The notes: generated from the sequence alone by a model not told the origin. A stretch of 40,939 nt of DNA from CBDAQR01 sp965199055 (GCA_965199055.1 CBDAQR010000007.1:1-40939), one strand, 5' to 3'; counted from the stretch's first letter, positions 1 through 8,136 are shown. Program-made: numbers and translations.

Positions 1-580
1 GGAAATGGAACGGTCCGTAATTGTTCGAACAATTCGTCAGCACCACCGGCAGGCCATAGGTCTCGTGCCAGGCGCGCACCAGGTGATCACTGGCCGCCTT
101 GGAGGCTGAATAGGGCGAGCGCGGATCATAGGCTGTGTCTTCGGTAAACATCACCTCGGGGTCATTGGGCAAAGAGCCATAGACCTCGTCGGTCGAGATA
201 TGGTGGAACCGAAAGCCCGCGGGGCGCCCCTGCCCCACCCAGTAACTGCGGGCGGCTTCCAGCATGTTGTAGGTGCCGGTGATATTGGTCTCGATGAAAT
301 CCCCCGGACCGTCGATCGACCGGTCCACGTGACTTTCGGCGGCCAGATGCATGACGGCATCCGGCTTATGCGTGGCAAAGACCCTGTCCAACGCCGCGCG
401 ATCGCGGATATCGGCCTGCTCAAAGCTGTAAAGGGGACTGTCCGACACACTAGCCACATTGTCCAGGTAGGCCGCATAGGTGAGCGCGTCCAGGTTCACC
501 ACCTCGTGGCCCCGCGCAATCGCCAGCCGCGCCACGGCCGAACCGATGAATCCGGCCCCGCCGGTCACAAGAAGTTTCAT
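1..580 (-). CDS. rfbB: dTDP-glucose 4,6-dehydratase, N-terminal part (gene continues at 40939)
   Basis: Second enzyme of dTDP-L-rhamnose synthesis; it converts dTDP-glucose to dTDP-4-keto-6-deoxyglucose in the cytoplasm. From the ATG at 580 the protein shows the NAD-binding loop VTGGAGFIGSA, the STDEVYGS motif and the short-chain dehydrogenase pair YSASK, and it runs off the window as NNYGPFHF. The missing C-terminal part is at 40467-40939 on the same strand, and the two pieces join in frame if the molecule is circular (350 aa in total). The start lies 5 nt after the rfbC stop, and the GGAAGGA within the rfbC end serves as ribosome binding site, so the two are translationally coupled. Family assignment is very secure. 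Confidence 0.95.
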   Translation of the reverse strand, partial: MKLLVTGGAGFIGSAVARLAIARGHEVVNLDALTYAAYLDNVASVSDSPLYSFEQADIRDRAALDRVFATHKPDAVMHLAAESHVDRSIDGPGDFIETNITGTYNMLEAARSYWVGQGRPAGFRFHHISTDEVYGSLPNDPEVMFTEDTAYDPRSPYSASKAASDHLVRAWHETYGLPVVLTNCSNNYGPFHF

Positions 581-585
581 GGGTC

Positions 586-1140
586 TTATCCTTCCCAGAC
601 GAACGGGCTGTCAAAATCGGCCAGCGCCGGTGCCTCGGCATCCTTGGCACTCGGCAGGGGCGTTCCGTCAAAACCCCAATCAATGCCACAACTGTCCCAC
701 CGCACTGCACCGCCGCATTCAGGGGCGTAATAATCCGAGCACTTGTAGATGATCTCGGTACCGGGGGTCCGGGTGACAAAGCCATGCAGAAAACCTGCCG
801 GAATAAGCAACTGCTTGCCGTTTTCAAAGGTCAGCTCTTCGCCGATCCACTGGCCATAGGTGGGCGAGCCTTTGCGGATATCGACCGCAACGTCAAAAAG
901 CGCGCCTTTGCCACAACGCACCAGCTTGGCCTGCGCATGGGGCGGAGATTGGAAATGCAGGCCACGCACAGTGCCGACCTGGGCGGAAAGCGAGTGATTA
1001 TCCTGTACGAAATCGATCTCGATCCCGTTGTCTTCCATACGTTTGCGGTTCCAGCTTTCGGAAAAAAAACCTCTGTCATCTCCAAATCGGGCGGGGGCCA
1101 ACATCAGAACTCCAGGCAGCGCGGTCTGTTCTATAATCAC
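586..1140 (-). CDS. rfbC: dTDP-4-dehydrorhamnose 3,5-epimerase
   Basis: Third step of dTDP-L-rhamnose synthesis: double epimerisation of dTDP-4-keto-6-deoxyglucose by a cupin-fold enzyme. The 184 residues match the family length. The catalytic histidine is in RGLHFQ (His62), followed by VAVDIRKGSPTYG and the C-terminal core IPAGFLHGF. The start is a GTG at 1140, since no ATG precedes the conserved IIEQTALPGV beginning. It is the first rfb gene downstream of repA (77-bp gap) and is followed at once by rfbB, so it opens the minus-strand rhamnose operon. A promoter may lie in the gap, but repA read-through is equally possible. Confidence 0.96.
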   Translation of the reverse strand: MIIEQTALPGVLMLAPARFGDDRGFFSESWNRKRMEDNGIEIDFVQDNHSLSAQVGTVRGLHFQSPPHAQAKLVRCGKGALFDVAVDIRKGSPTYGQWIGEELTFENGKQLLIPAGFLHGFVTRTPGTEIIYKCSDYYAPECGGAVRWDSCGIDWGFDGTPLPSAKDAEAPALADFDSPFVWEG

Positions 1141-1217
1141 GATATCTTCTCGCTTAAAAAATCTTCGCCGCTACATACCACCCGCTACAGAAACTGTCAC
1201 CGAAGAAATGCCCCCGG

Positions 1218-2225
1218 CTAGACCGCGCTGAGCCGCTTTGCCAACCAACTCAGAAAAGCCGTGTCAGGGCTGCTTAATTGTCGGGCACCCCGCATCTGCC
1301 AATGCGCCTCCCATTCAGCCTGCAGCGCATAGACATCCAGACCGGCTGCCATATCGCGCGCCGCGTCAAGCGTCTCTGGTGACAGGAGCGGCGCGCGCCG
1401 TGTCGGCTCGATCACCCGGTCGCGACGCGTGACGCGAATCAAATCCCCGGGATCTTCGGTGATCATGTAATCAGGAAGGTGATCTTGGACGATCATGTCC
1501 CGCAGCATCTTGCGAAACACTCTGCGCGGGCTGGCAGAGCCGGATTTCTTAAGCAGCGTGTCCACAGACACGATCCATTCAGGCTGACGCCCGCAATGCT
1601 TGCGCGCCAGTTCGTAGATCCGCCGCTCCAACGGTTTGCGCAGGCGAAAATAATCACGGCTGAGCGTCAGAACCGACTTCGACACAACGGCCCGAAAGAG
1701 CCAATCCGACAGCGTGACGGTGACCGATGCCATCCGTCCACCACGAGACCGACGCACGATCTGCCAGCTTTCAATCAGACCGAACCCGGTTGTGATCTCT
1801 TGCCCACCGGTTTCGAAATTCGTGGTGACCCGTGTGCCGGCCAACCGCTCAAAAGCGTCACGCAGCCGCTTGTACCCGTCTCCACTGGTTTCACGATTGG
1901 CCGCCACCATGAGCTCATGCGCCTTGAGATGCACCACCTTGCTGATCGTCCGGCCTGCATTCATCGCCGCCATCAACTGGCTGATACAGTAGATCAGGAT
2001 GTCCTTGTCATGGATCGTGGCCAGGCCGCGTACCGATGGCGTCACCTGGATTGAGACCCCGTTGTGGTCATAGCTGAGGATCCGCCGATCCGGACGCGTG
2101 GCCAGCGAAAACATTGGGTGTTCCATGCTGCCCATGTCATCCTTGGGCGAAGCATCGAAAATATCGCAAACAAAGAAATCTGCGGTGGGATGGTGATCGG
2201 GCAAAAGCCCGCCCGCTGCCGCCAT
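1218..2225 (-). CDS. repA: plasmid replication initiator protein A (RepA/RPA family)
   Basis: Initiator protein that binds the origin and starts plasmid replication. The 335-aa protein has the family's typical opening (DFFVCDIFDASPKDDMGSME, residues about 17-36), then a central part with the segment DILIYCISQLM and the winged-helix-like stretch around LRKPLERRIYELARKHCG. The ATG at 2225 has an AGGACAGG sequence upstream. It is transcribed away from the origin-like region 2226-2603 and divergently from parAB, the arrangement known from alphaproteobacterial RepA-type plasmids. The rhamnose genes follow on the same strand. The family is clear; the compatibility group (probably RepA-I) is an inference from context. 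Confidence 0.92.
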   Translation of the reverse strand: MAAAGGLLPDHHPTADFFVCDIFDASPKDDMGSMEHPMFSLATRPDRRILSYDHNGVSIQVTPSVRGLATIHDKDILIYCISQLMAAMNAGRTISKVVHLKAHELMVAANRETSGDGYKRLRDAFERLAGTRVTTNFETGGQEITTGFGLIESWQIVRRSRGGRMASVTVTLSDWLFRAVVSKSVLTLSRDYFRLRKPLERRIYELARKHCGRQPEWIVSVDTLLKKSGSASPRRVFRKMLRDMIVQDHLPDYMITEDPGDLIRVTRRDRVIEPTRRAPLLSPETLDAARDMAAGLDVYALQAEWEAHWQMRGARQLSSPDTAFLSWLAKRLSAV

Positions 2226-2312
2226 GGGTACCTGTCCTGCACTATGCCTGTTTCGCGTTTGCCCGGGTTGTCCCGAATCCGCTTGGTGGTTTCCGTAACA
2301 CCCAGTGTAAAG

Positions 2313-2321
2313 TTATCCACA
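2313..2321 (+). promoter_or_regulatory. DnaA box
   Basis: TTATCCACA is an exact match to the strict DnaA-box consensus. It lies 88 bp upstream of the repA start in an otherwise non-coding gap, which makes a chance match less likely. Confidence 0.7.
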
Positions 2322-2372
2322 GACCACGTCTATGCCATGCCATCCGGGCAATCCAAAAGGATGCGAAGCGGC

Positions 2373-2598
2373 GTGGTTTCAGAGTCACCCATAAGTGGGA
2401 TCGGAATCGCCAATCCGTGGTTTCAGAATCATATGTCTCTATATTTCTTTGCAGAAACTCTTGAAAATAAACAAAATAAACAAACGCCAGAAACCCGTAA
2501 CAGTATATAACTACGATATAACCTTACTTTCAGTCCGTTTGGTCCCTTCAAATAGATCAGGAACCGTAAAACGACTGAGAAAAACGCGTGGCTTCAGA
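2373..2598 (+). repeat. iteron-like direct repeats (GTGGYTTCAGA)
   Basis: The 11-mer GTGGTTTCAGA occurs at 2373-2383 and 2417-2427, 44 bp apart (close to four helical turns), and as GTGGCTTCAGA at 2588-2598 just before parA. A shortened copy, GTGGTTTC, is at 2286-2293. All are in the same orientation. They are candidate RepA-binding sites that could set copy number; the copy at 2588 could also let RepA repress parA. Confidence 0.55.
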
Positions 2599-2603
2599 GG
2601 CGT

Positions 2604-4055
2604 GTGATCAAAAAGCTTTCATGTCGCGTCTTTTGGGGTATGTTGGCGAAAAGACGTTACATAGAGGATGATCCCATCGTGGACGAAACAGGCCTTCCTC
2701 CATATTTCAACATTGATCCAGATCGGGCACTCTCAGAACTGGCAGCACCGATAACAGTGAATGAGTTTGCCCAGATGGCCACGGCTTGTGCGAACGGGCT
2801 CGAGGATCTTGCCAGTCGTGGGCATGATGGGAGTGGTCAGAAAACCCTGCGCCTGTTTTCAACATGGGAAATCACCCGATATCTTATTCCAGTGGCACAA
2901 GCGCATTTCCGGCGCGTCCTGCGCCAAAACCCAAATCTGCCCCAGGGGCGCTCCGAAACTGCGGGCGGGGCCAAATGGTTTACCCTCGACGAGGTGCTCA
3001 CACTCAGAACGTATTTCGCCTCTGAAGGGTCTAAAGCGAAGGAATATCGCCCTTACCGCCCTAAGGACCTCCCAGCCAAGATGATTGCGGTTGCGAATTT
3101 CAAAGGCGGCGTTGGCAAGACATCGACCGCTGCGCATCTGGCGATGTCTGCGGCATTGGATGGGTATAAGGTTCTGGTCATTGATCTGGACAGCCAGGGC
3201 TCCATGACGTCAATCTTCGGGGGCACGGTCGAAGATGAATGGCAGACCGTCTTTCCTTTGTTGGCACATCACTATGCCAGTCATTTGCAGACAGAAAACC
3301 AGTCACGTATCGCGCGGGGGGAAGACCCTCTGTTGCTGGATGACACGTTGTCTGAGACATTGACGGTGACCGCACGCGATGTGATCCAATCGACCCATTG
3401 GCCGAATATCGATCTGATCGGGGCGCAGTTGAATCTCTACTGGGCGGAGTTTCAGATCCCGGTCTGGCGGATGCAGGCACGCAGTTGGAAACTATGGGAT
3501 GCATTGGCAAACCGGCTGGCAGCGGATGGGATCTTGCAGGACTATGATCTGATCTTCATCGATACGCCCCCTGCCCTCGGTTATCTGACGATCAACGGGC
3601 TGGCGACAGCGGATATTCTGCTGGTCCCGTTGGGTGCTTCGTTTCTCGAATTTGACTCGACGGGGCGCTTTTTTGACATGCTGCATTCGACCTTTGCGTC
3701 GATCGAAGACGGAGAGAATATGGCCGCGCGCGCATTGGGCCGCCCCGAACTGCGTTTTGAGTGGGATGCAGTCCGCGCTGTCATCACCCGGTTTGATGCA
3801 ACCCAGCAGGCCGAAATGGGCGCGCTGATGCAGGCCTATCTCGGTGATACACTCTCGCCGCACAGACAGGGCTTTACCGCGCTGATCGGCCAAGCCGGAG
3901 AGCAGGCCAGCGGGATCTACGAAGCAGATTACCGGGATTTCAACCGCGAGACCTATGTGCGGGGGCGCGAGACCTTCGACCAGACCTATGCCGCGCTCAA
4001 GCGGCTTCTGGTCGGCGTCTGGCGCCGCGCAGAACAGGATGCAAGGGGCGATTGA
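2604..4055 (+). CDS. parA: plasmid partitioning ATPase ParA
   Basis: Walker-type ATPase that moves or positions plasmid copies together with ParB bound at parS. The deviant Walker A motif KGGVGKTST is at residues 167-175, and DLIFIDTPPALGYLT is the Walker B region. An extended N-terminal domain of about 150 residues precedes the ATPase core, as in the ParA proteins of RepA/RepB-type plasmids, where it binds DNA and autoregulates. The total of 483 aa counts from a GTG at 2604. An ATG at 2640 or a GTG at 2679 (AGAGGA 10 nt upstream) are plausible alternative starts. parB follows after 104 bp. Confidence 0.93.
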   Translation: MIKKLSCRVFWGMLAKRRYIEDDPIVDETGLPPYFNIDPDRALSELAAPITVNEFAQMATACANGLEDLASRGHDGSGQKTLRLFSTWEITRYLIPVAQAHFRRVLRQNPNLPQGRSETAGGAKWFTLDEVLTLRTYFASEGSKAKEYRPYRPKDLPAKMIAVANFKGGVGKTSTAAHLAMSAALDGYKVLVIDLDSQGSMTSIFGGTVEDEWQTVFPLLAHHYASHLQTENQSRIARGEDPLLLDDTLSETLTVTARDVIQSTHWPNIDLIGAQLNLYWAEFQIPVWRMQARSWKLWDALANRLAADGILQDYDLIFIDTPPALGYLTINGLATADILLVPLGASFLEFDSTGRFFDMLHSTFASIEDGENMAARALGRPELRFEWDAVRAVITRFDATQQAEMGALMQAYLGDTLSPHRQGFTALIGQAGEQASGIYEADYRDFNRETYVRGRETFDQTYAALKRLLVGVWRRAEQDARGD

Positions 4056-4159
4056 TGGGGATGTCGACACGGCTGCGTACGCAATGATGACCGGATTTTG
4101 GGCTTTTGCCCCGAAGCTTTGACCCGCCTCGACCAGATTGTGACAAAGGAGTTTAGGAT

Positions 4160-5176
4160 ATGGCCAAGCGTAAAAGACTAAGCCCGGCCCGTGCCGATTT
4201 CCTCGCCGGGCCCGGAGCAGCGGGATCCCCGTCGTCTGCGCAGATGGCCCCAATCGCGACTGTGGCCGGGGATGCGGCTACCGCGGCTGCCTTTGAACAG
4301 GTGCGCGGCGAATTGGAAAGTGCCCGGACAGAAGGGCGCATGGTTCTGACACTGCCCCTTGAAGCCCTTCAGACCGATTACCTGATCCGCGACCGTTTGC
4401 CGGATGGGGGGGGCGAAGAGGATATGGTCGCCCTGTGCAAGAGCCTGCAGGCCCGGGGGCAGCAGACGCCGATCGAGGTCGTGGATATCGGACAAGGCCG
4501 TTATGGGCTGTTGTCAGGGTGGCGGCGGATGCAGGCTTTGACCAAACTGCAGGCCGAGACCGGCGACACGCGCTTTGCTGAGGTAAAGGCCTTGTTGCGG
4601 CGCCCGGAGGATCAGAGCGCGGCCTACGTGGCGATGGTCGAAGAAAACGAGATCCGGGCCGATCTGTCTTTTTACGAACGGGCGCGTGTCACGCTGCGTG
4701 CCGTTGAAACAGGGGTCTTCGAAACAGAAAAACAAGCGTTACAGAGTCTGTTTTCGGCGGCATCCTTTGCCAAGCGATCAAAGGTCAAATCATTTATCCC
4801 GCTGGTCCAGGCCTTTGATGGTGTGCTGCATCATCCATCGCGCATTCCCGAGCGTCTTGGGCTTGCGCTGTCCAAAGCCATCATCGAACAGGAAGGTTTT
4901 ACCGCTCAGCTGACCGCCCGCCTGTCCGCATTGGACGCACCAAGCGCCGGCGCCGAACGTCAGTGTCTGGAGGATGCCTTGCGCCAAGCCTCTGCAACAT
5001 CAAAGCGGCAGAAAGATCACCCGGTTGAGGTTGCATCAAATGACATGCCCGAGCCATTTCTCATCGCCTCTGGAATTCGGATCAGCGCCCGGCATGGCAG
5101 GGTCGAGCTGGAAGGGGAAGGCGTGAATGGCGGCTTCATTGACCGGCTTATGGACTGGCTGCGGAGCCAGTCATAG
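4160..5176 (+). CDS. parB: plasmid partitioning protein ParB
   Basis: Centromere-binding partner of ParA. The 338-aa protein has a disordered alanine-rich N-terminus, then the ParB/sulfiredoxin-like core with LLSGWRRMQAL (residues about 115-125) and the diagnostic EENEIRADLSFYERARV box, then the helix-turn-helix region. A strong ribosome binding site (AAAGGAG) precedes the ATG. The 104-bp gap after parA contains a small GGGC-tttt-GCCC hairpin that could reduce read-through. A perfect 18-bp palindrome lies 20 bp after its stop and may be its binding site. Family assignment is secure. Confidence 0.93.
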   Translation: MAKRKRLSPARADFLAGPGAAGSPSSAQMAPIATVAGDAATAAAFEQVRGELESARTEGRMVLTLPLEALQTDYLIRDRLPDGGGEEDMVALCKSLQARGQQTPIEVVDIGQGRYGLLSGWRRMQALTKLQAETGDTRFAEVKALLRRPEDQSAAYVAMVEENEIRADLSFYERARVTLRAVETGVFETEKQALQSLFSAASFAKRSKVKSFIPLVQAFDGVLHHPSRIPERLGLALSKAIIEQEGFTAQLTARLSALDAPSAGAERQCLEDALRQASATSKRQKDHPVEVASNDMPEPFLIASGIRISARHGRVELEGEGVNGGFIDRLMDWLRSQS

Positions 5177-5195
5177 AGTCTGGTCGGCCCCCATT

Positions 5196-5213
5196 TCTTT
5201 CGCATGCGAAAGA
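5196..5213. promoter_or_regulatory. candidate parS centromere-like palindrome
   Basis: TCTTTCGCATGCGAAAGA is a perfect loopless 18-bp palindrome in the 56-bp gap between parB and the convergent kpsT. Its 14-bp core TTTCGCATGCGAAA recurs at 39642-39655. Two copies of one 14-mer in 41 kb are not expected by chance. Being perfectly symmetric without a loop it suits a dimeric DNA-binding protein better than a terminator, although the TTTT after it could also give weak termination. Confidence 0.5.
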
Positions 5214-5232
5214 TTTTGCGGTTCTGTCTTTC

Positions 5233-5910
5233 TTAACGTAACCATGGCGGCAGAACACCTTTCATCAGGTATTCATGGTGCTCGATCGCCTTCTGCACGC
5301 GTGCGTAATAGAAGAACCGGCCATTGAATAGGACAACGCCGGACTGGCAGAGCCGCTTCAGAAGGTTGGGAGAGTGGGCCACGATGATGGTGCCGCTTTT
5401 GCTCAGCCGGTCATTCAGGATTGTCTCGCTTTTGAGACGGAACGCCGCATCCCCGACCGCCGTGACCTCGTCGATCAGGTAGGTGTCAAAGGGAATGGCC
5501 ATTGACATGGCAAACGCCAGCCGGGCTTTCATCCCCGAGGAATAGCTGCGCACCGGCAGCTGAAAATGCGCCCCGATCTGGGCAAAGTCGTTGCAGAACC
5601 GCACCATCTCGTCGACATCGACGCCATAGACACGGGCCGTGAAGCGCACGTTCTGGGCGCCGGTCATATCACCGTGAAAGCTGCCGGCAAAACCGACGGG
5701 CCATGAGACAGTGCCGGTCGACACCACCTGCCCCTTATCCGGGGCAATTGTCCCGGCGATCATCTTGAGCATGGTGGACTTGCCTGCGCCGTTCTGGCCC
5801 AGCAAGGCCACTCTTTCCCCGGTGGGGAAGGTGAAGTCGATATCGCGGGCGACCTGTTTCTGGACGCCGTTCAGACGATAGGTCTTGGACACATTGCGCA
5901 GCTCGATCAT
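5233..5910 (-). CDS. kpsT: polysaccharide export ABC transporter ATPase, KpsT family
   Basis: Energises export of a finished polysaccharide chain across the inner membrane. The 225 aa carry Walker A GQNGAGKST (residues 38-46), the signature SSGMK (124-128) and Walker B YLIDE (144-148). The short length and the signature followed by ARLAFAMSMA are typical of KpsT/BexA-type capsule exporters rather than the longer Wzt type with a carbohydrate-binding tail. It lies 4 nt downstream of the KpsE-like gene on the same strand. The permease partner is encoded divergently at 7333. No outer-membrane export protein is visible in the window. Confidence 0.92.
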   Translation of the reverse strand: MIELRNVSKTYRLNGVQKQVARDIDFTFPTGERVALLGQNGAGKSTMLKMIAGTIAPDKGQVVSTGTVSWPVGFAGSFHGDMTGAQNVRFTARVYGVDVDEMVRFCNDFAQIGAHFQLPVRSYSSGMKARLAFAMSMAIPFDTYLIDEVTAVGDAAFRLKSETILNDRLSKSGTIIVAHSPNLLKRLCQSGVVLFNGRFFYYARVQKAIEHHEYLMKGVLPPWLR

Positions 5911-5914
5911 CGGG

Positions 5915-6991
5915 TCACTGGCGGTCGCGCAGGCTGTAGAAGATCAGAACCAGGATCGCCCAGCTCAGCAAAAGCAGGAATGCGGCGCTTATCAGGATCA
6001 GTTCACGCTGCGGGTAGCGTGAGCTTTGGGCCAGCGTCGGTTCGATATAGGTGGCCAGATAGCGGCTCTGGCGCTGCGCTTCGGCGGTGGCGGTATCCAG
6101 CGAGGACAGGGCCGCAAGATACGAGGCCTCGGCATATTCCACATCTACGGTGATCCGCTCGAACTCGCCGACCAGCGTGGAATAATCCTGCTCGCCGCTC
6201 CTTCCGCCACCGATGCCGAACTTGGTGCGTTCGTCTTCGATCAGCGCTTCGATGACCTCAATTCTTTGTCGCGTCTGGGTCATCCGGGGATCACCTTCGC
6301 GCGCGTTCTGCAACAGCAGGTTCATTTCGATCTGCGCTTCGGCCAATTGTTCTTCGAGCGAGTTCAAGAGCCCAACCTGACCTTGCAGGTCGACGCTGGG
6401 ATCCACAACGCGAGACTCCGAGCGGAACCGGGTCAGAGTCTCGCGCGCGTTTTTTAGTCTTTCCAGTGCGATCTCAAGGTCGGCCCTGGCATAGCGGGTG
6501 GTGTCTTCCCGGGCGATGGCCGAGAGCCGGTTGATGCGCTCGGTTGATTCGCGGACGATCGCGCGGGCGATATCCTGAGCGTCCTGCGCGGTGAAGGCCT
6601 GTACCCGCAGCTCGATCAGGCCGGTGGCGCTGTCATAGTTGATCCGGACCATGCGCGGCCAGTACTGCATCAGGTCCTCGATATCGCCGGTTGGGTCATA
6701 GGCGAAGACGGGGTCATATTCAGGCCGCGAAAAGATGGCGCCCAGGTCCAGCGTGCTGTTGATCTTCTCGACCATCTCTTGGCTCTGGATGAACTCGTAA
6801 AGGATATCGGTATCCGAAGAGCTTGATCCCGACAGGCTCGACAGGCCTCCCAGCAGGTCTTGGGCGCTGGCGATCTCCTCGGAGCGCACCGAGAAGCCCA
6901 CGGTCGAGGCGTATTGGTCATTGGCGATGGTGTACAGATACCAGCCTGCCGCCGCGACCGGGGCCACGACCAAGAGCAAGAAGCTGAACAA
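5915..6991 (-). CDS. kpsE: capsule polysaccharide export inner-membrane protein, KpsE-like
   Basis: Periplasmic adaptor of capsule export (polysaccharide co-polymerase family), linking the ABC transporter to the outer membrane. It has a transmembrane helix at each end (FLLLVVAPVAAAGWYLY and a C-terminal LILISAAFLLLLSWAILVLI) around a long coiled-coil periplasmic region, the usual build. The only standard start codon in frame is a TTG at 6991, which would begin the protein directly in its first membrane helix. The same frame stays open upstream through a proline- and glutamine-rich leader to about 7168 without any ATG, GTG or TTG, so the true start may be an ATT or ATC near 7168 (417 aa). It overlaps nothing and is coupled to kpsT. 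Confidence 0.85.
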   Translation of the reverse strand: MFSFLLLVVAPVAAAGWYLYTIANDQYASTVGFSVRSEEIASAQDLLGGLSSLSGSSSSDTDILYEFIQSQEMVEKINSTLDLGAIFSRPEYDPVFAYDPTGDIEDLMQYWPRMVRINYDSATGLIELRVQAFTAQDAQDIARAIVRESTERINRLSAIAREDTTRYARADLEIALERLKNARETLTRFRSESRVVDPSVDLQGQVGLLNSLEEQLAEAQIEMNLLLQNAREGDPRMTQTRQRIEVIEALIEDERTKFGIGGGRSGEQDYSTLVGEFERITVDVEYAEASYLAALSSLDTATAEAQRQSRYLATYIEPTLAQSSRYPQRELILISAAFLLLLSWAILVLIFYSLRDRQ

Positions 6992-7332
6992 GATGCCCCA
7001 GTGACGCGATTGTACCCGGGCCGGTTGGGCGGGTTTCGGTGCGCCGGGCCGGGCCTGTCCGGGTTGCGGAGCCGGTTGTTGGGGAGGCTGCTGAGGAGGC
7101 TGTGCCTGCGCCGGGCTGCCATTTCCTTGCGCGGGCCCTTTCGCGGGGGGATGAGCAGGCTGTGAAATGATTTTTTCCTGTCCGTTGTCGCGACATCTCT
7201 GTAAATGTTCTTCCGATTTTACCCATCCGATGACAAGACCTAAGTGATAGACTGACCCAGATGTTCAACGCTTTGCACAGGCCCGTTCGCCCGCTTATGC
7301 TCCCTGCCCTTTTGTTGTGATCCGCAAGCTCC
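6992..7332. other. gap between divergent kpsE and kpsM genes, with a possible KpsE leader
   Basis: From 6992 to 7168 the minus strand is open in the KpsE frame and encodes a proline/glutamine-rich leader. 7169-7332 must contain the divergent promoters for the kpsE-kpsT pair and for kpsM. No clear -35/-10 pair could be picked out by eye. An ACAGGA sequence sits 7 nt before the ATT at 7168. Confidence 0.4.
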
Positions 7333-8136
7333 ATGTCCACCACAGATTCCATTCCAAGCCCGGTTCGCAGATTCACCACCGTGCGCTCGATCGTCGCGCT
7401 GGTCCTGCGCGAGATGAGCGCCACCTATGGCCGGTCGCCGGGCGGGTATCTTTGGGCTGTTCTTGAGCCGGTGGCAGGGATCGCCCTGTTGACCGCGGTG
7501 CTGTCGAGCGCATTCCGGACGCCCCCCATGGGGGACAGCTTTGCTTTTTTCTATGCCACCGGGCACGTGTTGTTCTTCATCTTCAACAATATTGCCCAGG
7601 CCGTGGGGCTCGCGATCCGCTATTCGCGCCCGCTTCTGGCCTATCCCAAGGTCACGTTCATGGATGCGATCCTCGCGCGGACCCTGCTCAGCATTGTGAC
7701 CGAGCTGATGATTTTCTGGATCGTGATGATTGGGGTGATCCTGTTGCTGGACATCTATGTCGTGGTCGATATTCCATCGATCCTGAACGCCTTCGCGATG
7801 GCCATTTCGCTGGGCTTCGGGGTCGGTGTCATGAACTGCTATCTGATGGGGCTGTTTCCGATCTGGCAGCAGATCTGGTCGATCCTGACGCGTCCGCTCT
7901 TCATCCTGTCGGGCGTGATTTTCCTGATCGACAACCTGGAGCCGTGGCTGCGTGAGCTTTTGCTCTATAACCCCGTAGCCCATGTGATTTCGGAAATGCG
8001 CAGCGGGTTTTACGGCCAGTATGACGGTGTCTATGTTGATCCGTTTTACGTCTATTCGATTTCGCTGGTCCTCAGCTTTTTCGGCTTGCTTTTGCTGCGA
8101 AAGGATCACCGCAAGATTATCGATGAGGGCCTCTAG
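7333..8136 (+). CDS. kpsM: polysaccharide export ABC-2 permease, KpsM family
   Basis: Membrane half of the exporter whose ATPase is at 5233-5910. The 267 aa contain about six hydrophobic segments, the N-terminal amphipathic RFTTVRSIVALVLREM followed by YGRSPGGYLWAVLEP (the family's conserved beginning), and the late YNPVAHVISEMRSG motif. The length is typical for KpsM/BexB. It is divergent from kpsE-kpsT, which is unusual because kpsM and kpsT are normally neighbours in one operon. Read-through into the glycosyltransferase at 8203 is likely (66-bp gap). Confidence 0.92.
   Translation: MSTTDSIPSPVRRFTTVRSIVALVLREMSATYGRSPGGYLWAVLEPVAGIALLTAVLSSAFRTPPMGDSFAFFYATGHVLFFIFNNIAQAVGLAIRYSRPLLAYPKVTFMDAILARTLLSIVTELMIFWIVMIGVILLLDIYVVVDIPSILNAFAMAISLGFGVGVMNCYLMGLFPIWQQIWSILTRPLFILSGVIFLIDNLEPWLRELLLYNPVAHVISEMRSGFYGQYDGVYVDPFYVYSISLVLSFFGLLLLRKDHRKIIDEGL

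Larger units (their letters stand above)
2226..2603. other. candidate replication origin (oriV) between repA and parA
   Basis: This 378-bp gap between divergent repA and parA holds a perfect DnaA box (2313-2321), four copies of a GTGGTTTC-type repeat, and an AT-rich stretch at about 2445-2530 with ACAAAATAAACAAAC-like sequence. DnaA box, iterons and an easily melted region beside the initiator gene are the usual parts of an iteron-controlled origin. The promoters of repA and parA must also lie here. Function is inferred from composition and position. Confidence 0.7.
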
